Source: Sulfitobacter litoralis | Lineage (GTDB): Bacteria; Pseudomonadota; Alphaproteobacteria; Rhodobacterales; Rhodobacteraceae | Reading direction: 5' to 3' | DNA: 35,144 nt | Assembly: GCF_900103185.1 (NCBI RefSeq) | Contig: NZ_FNJD01000029.1 | Location: forward strand, 1-35,144 | Shown: one piece after another, positions 33,889-35,144 of the stretch | Layout: every line of letters begins with the position of its first letter | Position numbering within the stretch: position 1 is the first letter of the stretch | Program-made: the position numbers and the translations under genes | Notes under the pieces: model-generated | Told to the model about the DNA's origin: nothing | The model's input: the letters and a program-made list of their open reading frames with translations, nothing else | Database searches by the model: none

Positions 33889-34605
33889 ATGAAAAACCTT
33901 CTCGCGCCCGGAGCAGTGGCTCTGGCAACCCTAACTGCCGGCGCTGTCTTTGCAGAGCCTGGTGTGCCACCGCTGATCTATGGCGTCCAAGTCGAGCAGC
34001 TTGAATATCGTTTAGGCGAAAATGACGAAGATGTTCTGGTTTGGGATTTCGACGCCATGGTCGGCAACGACGAACTGCGGCTGGTATTCAGAAGCGAAGC
34101 GGAGATGGAGACATCGTCAAACGACTTCGAAACGCTCGAAAACCAGCTGCGTCTGCAAATGCCGATTTCAACATTCTTTGATGCTGTGGTCGGTGCGCAT
34201 GCCAGCACCCCGACCGAGGGCCCGAACCGGTACAATCTGGTGGTCGGTGTCAAAGGGCTCGCCCCGCAGTGGTTCGAAATTGACGCGGATCTCTATCTCT
34301 CCGAGTACCCGTTCGGCCGGTTTGAGGCTGAATACGAGGCTCTGCTAACCAATCGGTTGATCCTGACGCCAAGCCTCGAAGTCAACATGCCGTTTAAGGA
34401 CGACATCGAAGCGGGCCAAGCGGCTGGTGGTGCGACGATCGAAATCGGCGCACGGCTAAGTTATGACCTCGTAGGTCGCGCCATTTCGCCTTACGTCGGG
34501 GTGAATTACGAGAAGTCTTTTGGCGGCACGGCTGACCTGATCGAGGCTGCGGGGGGGCAAAGTGACAACCTCTCCTTTGTGGTCGGGACGCGTCTGTTTT
34601 TCTAA
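33889..34605 (+). CDS. copB: CopB outer-membrane copper-resistance protein
   Basis: 238 residues from ATG 33889 (AAAGG upstream) with signal peptide MKNLLAPGAVALATLTAGAV ending at FAEP. The mature protein is a predicted beta-barrel of the CopB family (IYGVQVEQLEYR opening, FDAVVGAHAS, LSYDLVGRAISPYVGVNYE) ending in a terminal Phe (RLFF), as for outer-membrane proteins. The Met/His-rich N-terminal segment of many CopB proteins is absent, so this is a short form. An ATG at 33856 overlapping the copA stop is possible. It works with CopA to limit periplasmic copper. Confidence 0.9.
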   Translation: MKNLLAPGAVALATLTAGAVFAEPGVPPLIYGVQVEQLEYRLGENDEDVLVWDFDAMVGNDELRLVFRSEAEMETSSNDFETLENQLRLQMPISTFFDAVVGAHASTPTEGPNRYNLVVGVKGLAPQWFEIDADLYLSEYPFGRFEAEYEALLTNRLILTPSLEVNMPFKDDIEAGQAAGGATIEIGARLSYDLVGRAISPYVGVNYEKSFGGTADLIEAAGGQSDNLSFVVGTRLFF

Positions 34606-34623
34606 TGCTTGATGAGTGAGTTA

Positions 34624-34653
34624 CCGGCCCGCAGGCGATTGTCTGCGGGCCGG
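34624..34653 (+). terminator. Strong hairpin after copB
   Basis: CCGGCCCGCAG and CTGCGGGCCGG form a perfect 11-bp GC-rich stem with an 8-base loop, 18 bases after the copB stop. There is no U-run directly after it. The following 34654-34818 shows no gene. Confidence 0.7.
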
Positions 34654-34818
34654 TGCGCGCCGTTGGCCGGCGTGTCTCCTTTAACTTTAAGACCGGTGTT
34701 GTCACGTTCACGGGCCTGAGGTTGCTGGTTTATAGATCTGGGCGTAGGCGGTGTCGATGCAGACATTGAAAATTAGCTACAAACGCCATCGGTTTCCGCC
34801 TCAGATCATCCCACATTA

Positions 34819-35144
34819 GGGCCGTGTTGCATAGATCAACTGCAACTCAGAGCGCGCCCTACCCGAGACGGAATTCAGGCGGTACGTTCAAAGCTTGGGT
34901 GGCCAAGTCCGGTCATCCAGTTGAGAACCCGGACGCCAATCTTGGCTTCTGTTTTCTGATTTTCGAAGGTACGCGCCTTTAGCTTTGGCCCAATAACCAC
35001 CTTCCAGCGGCCCATGAGGGTTTCGCCCCGGCTGCGTTGGTTGTAGCCAGTGGCGTTGTTGCAGGGACCCCCGGTCGGCTGATATTGGGTGCGTTCTGTT
35101 CGTTTCAGGATGCTGTAAATGCCGTACAAGTTCAACGCCGATCG
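34819..35144 (-). mobile_element. End of an IS5-family insertion sequence
   Basis: The terminus GGGCCGTGTTGCATAGATC at 34819, flanked by TTA (34816-34818, a possible TNA target duplication), resembles IS5-family ends. The element continues out of the window to the right and contains the end of its transposase gene. Confidence 0.65.
34875..35144 (-). CDS. IS5-family transposase, C-terminal part (runs off the window)
   Basis: The last ~90 residues of a DDE transposase. GYNQRSRGETLMGRWKVVIG and KLKARTFENQKTEAKIGVRV correspond to the conserved C-terminal Y-R-E region of IS5-type enzymes (R-x-x-x-E followed by the GPKL/ARxF segment), and VLNWMTGLG closes it. The frame is open to the window edge, so the real start lies outside. 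The 30 residues before the motif look less typical, and I cannot tell whether the gene is intact. Confidence 0.75.
   Translation of the reverse strand, partial: RSALNLYGIYSILKRTERTQYQPTGGPCNNATGYNQRSRGETLMGRWKVVIGPKLKARTFENQKTEAKIGVRVLNWMTGLGHPSFERTA

Overview
The window looks like an accessory metal-resistance region, on a plasmid or genomic island, from an alphaproteobacterium, probably a marine Rhodobacterales (Roseobacter-type) host. That assignment rests on the protein styles: a HupE/UreJ plus membrane-anchor pair, a DUF411 protein, CopA/CopB, a DUF6880 protein and IS5/IS3 fragments. It is not based on any marker gene. I see no rRNA, tRNA, CRISPR array or replication origin.

Layout. (1) 5-3797 and 27630-31422 are two copies, identical as far as I can read, of a 3793-bp Tn3-family transposon (serine resolvase plus DDE transposase) in inverted orientation. 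They bracket about 23.8 kb. (2) 3798-8206: a leftward operon (SCO1-M23 fusion, DUF411, and a ZIP gene cut off by the transposon) diverges from a MerR regulator, followed by two CDF efflux genes with a frameshifted ZIP remnant between them and an IS3 remnant after them. (3) 8395-9650: two exported L,D-transpeptidases. (4) 9867-16891: an RND metal-efflux set. The outer-membrane channel faces right; the inner-membrane pump, the periplasmic adaptor (with an 11-unit His/Asp-rich repeat) and a CzcI-like small protein face left. (5) 17182-20078: fused wreckage of a P-type ATPase and an MFS gene, then a CsoR-type repressor diverging from a His-rich protein, HupE/UreJ and an anchored periplasmic protein. 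(6) 20290-21640: a frameshifted DUF6880 gene. (7) 21781-24518: an unattached MerR-type promoter and a GC-rich block (zinc-ribbon protein, CDF tail, membrane protein, frameshifted PhoD-like phosphatase). (8) 24646-26649: a P1B-4 ATPase. (9) 26954-27596: a second serine recombinase and its probable res site. (10) 31532-34653: a small Cys/Met/His protein, CopA, CopB and a hairpin. (11) 34819-35144: the end of an IS5-family element.

How it works together (inference). CopA/CopB and perhaps SCO/DUF411 handle periplasmic copper. The CDFs, the P1B-4 ATPase and the Czc-like RND pump export divalent cations. MerR and CsoR sensors switch the units on. Peptidoglycan enzymes (an M23 domain and two L,D-transpeptidases) are unusually interleaved with the metal genes. 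The many truncated genes and scars point to repeated assembly by transposons.

Limits: functions come from motif recognition only. Several frameshifts lie in C homopolymers and may be sequencing errors.
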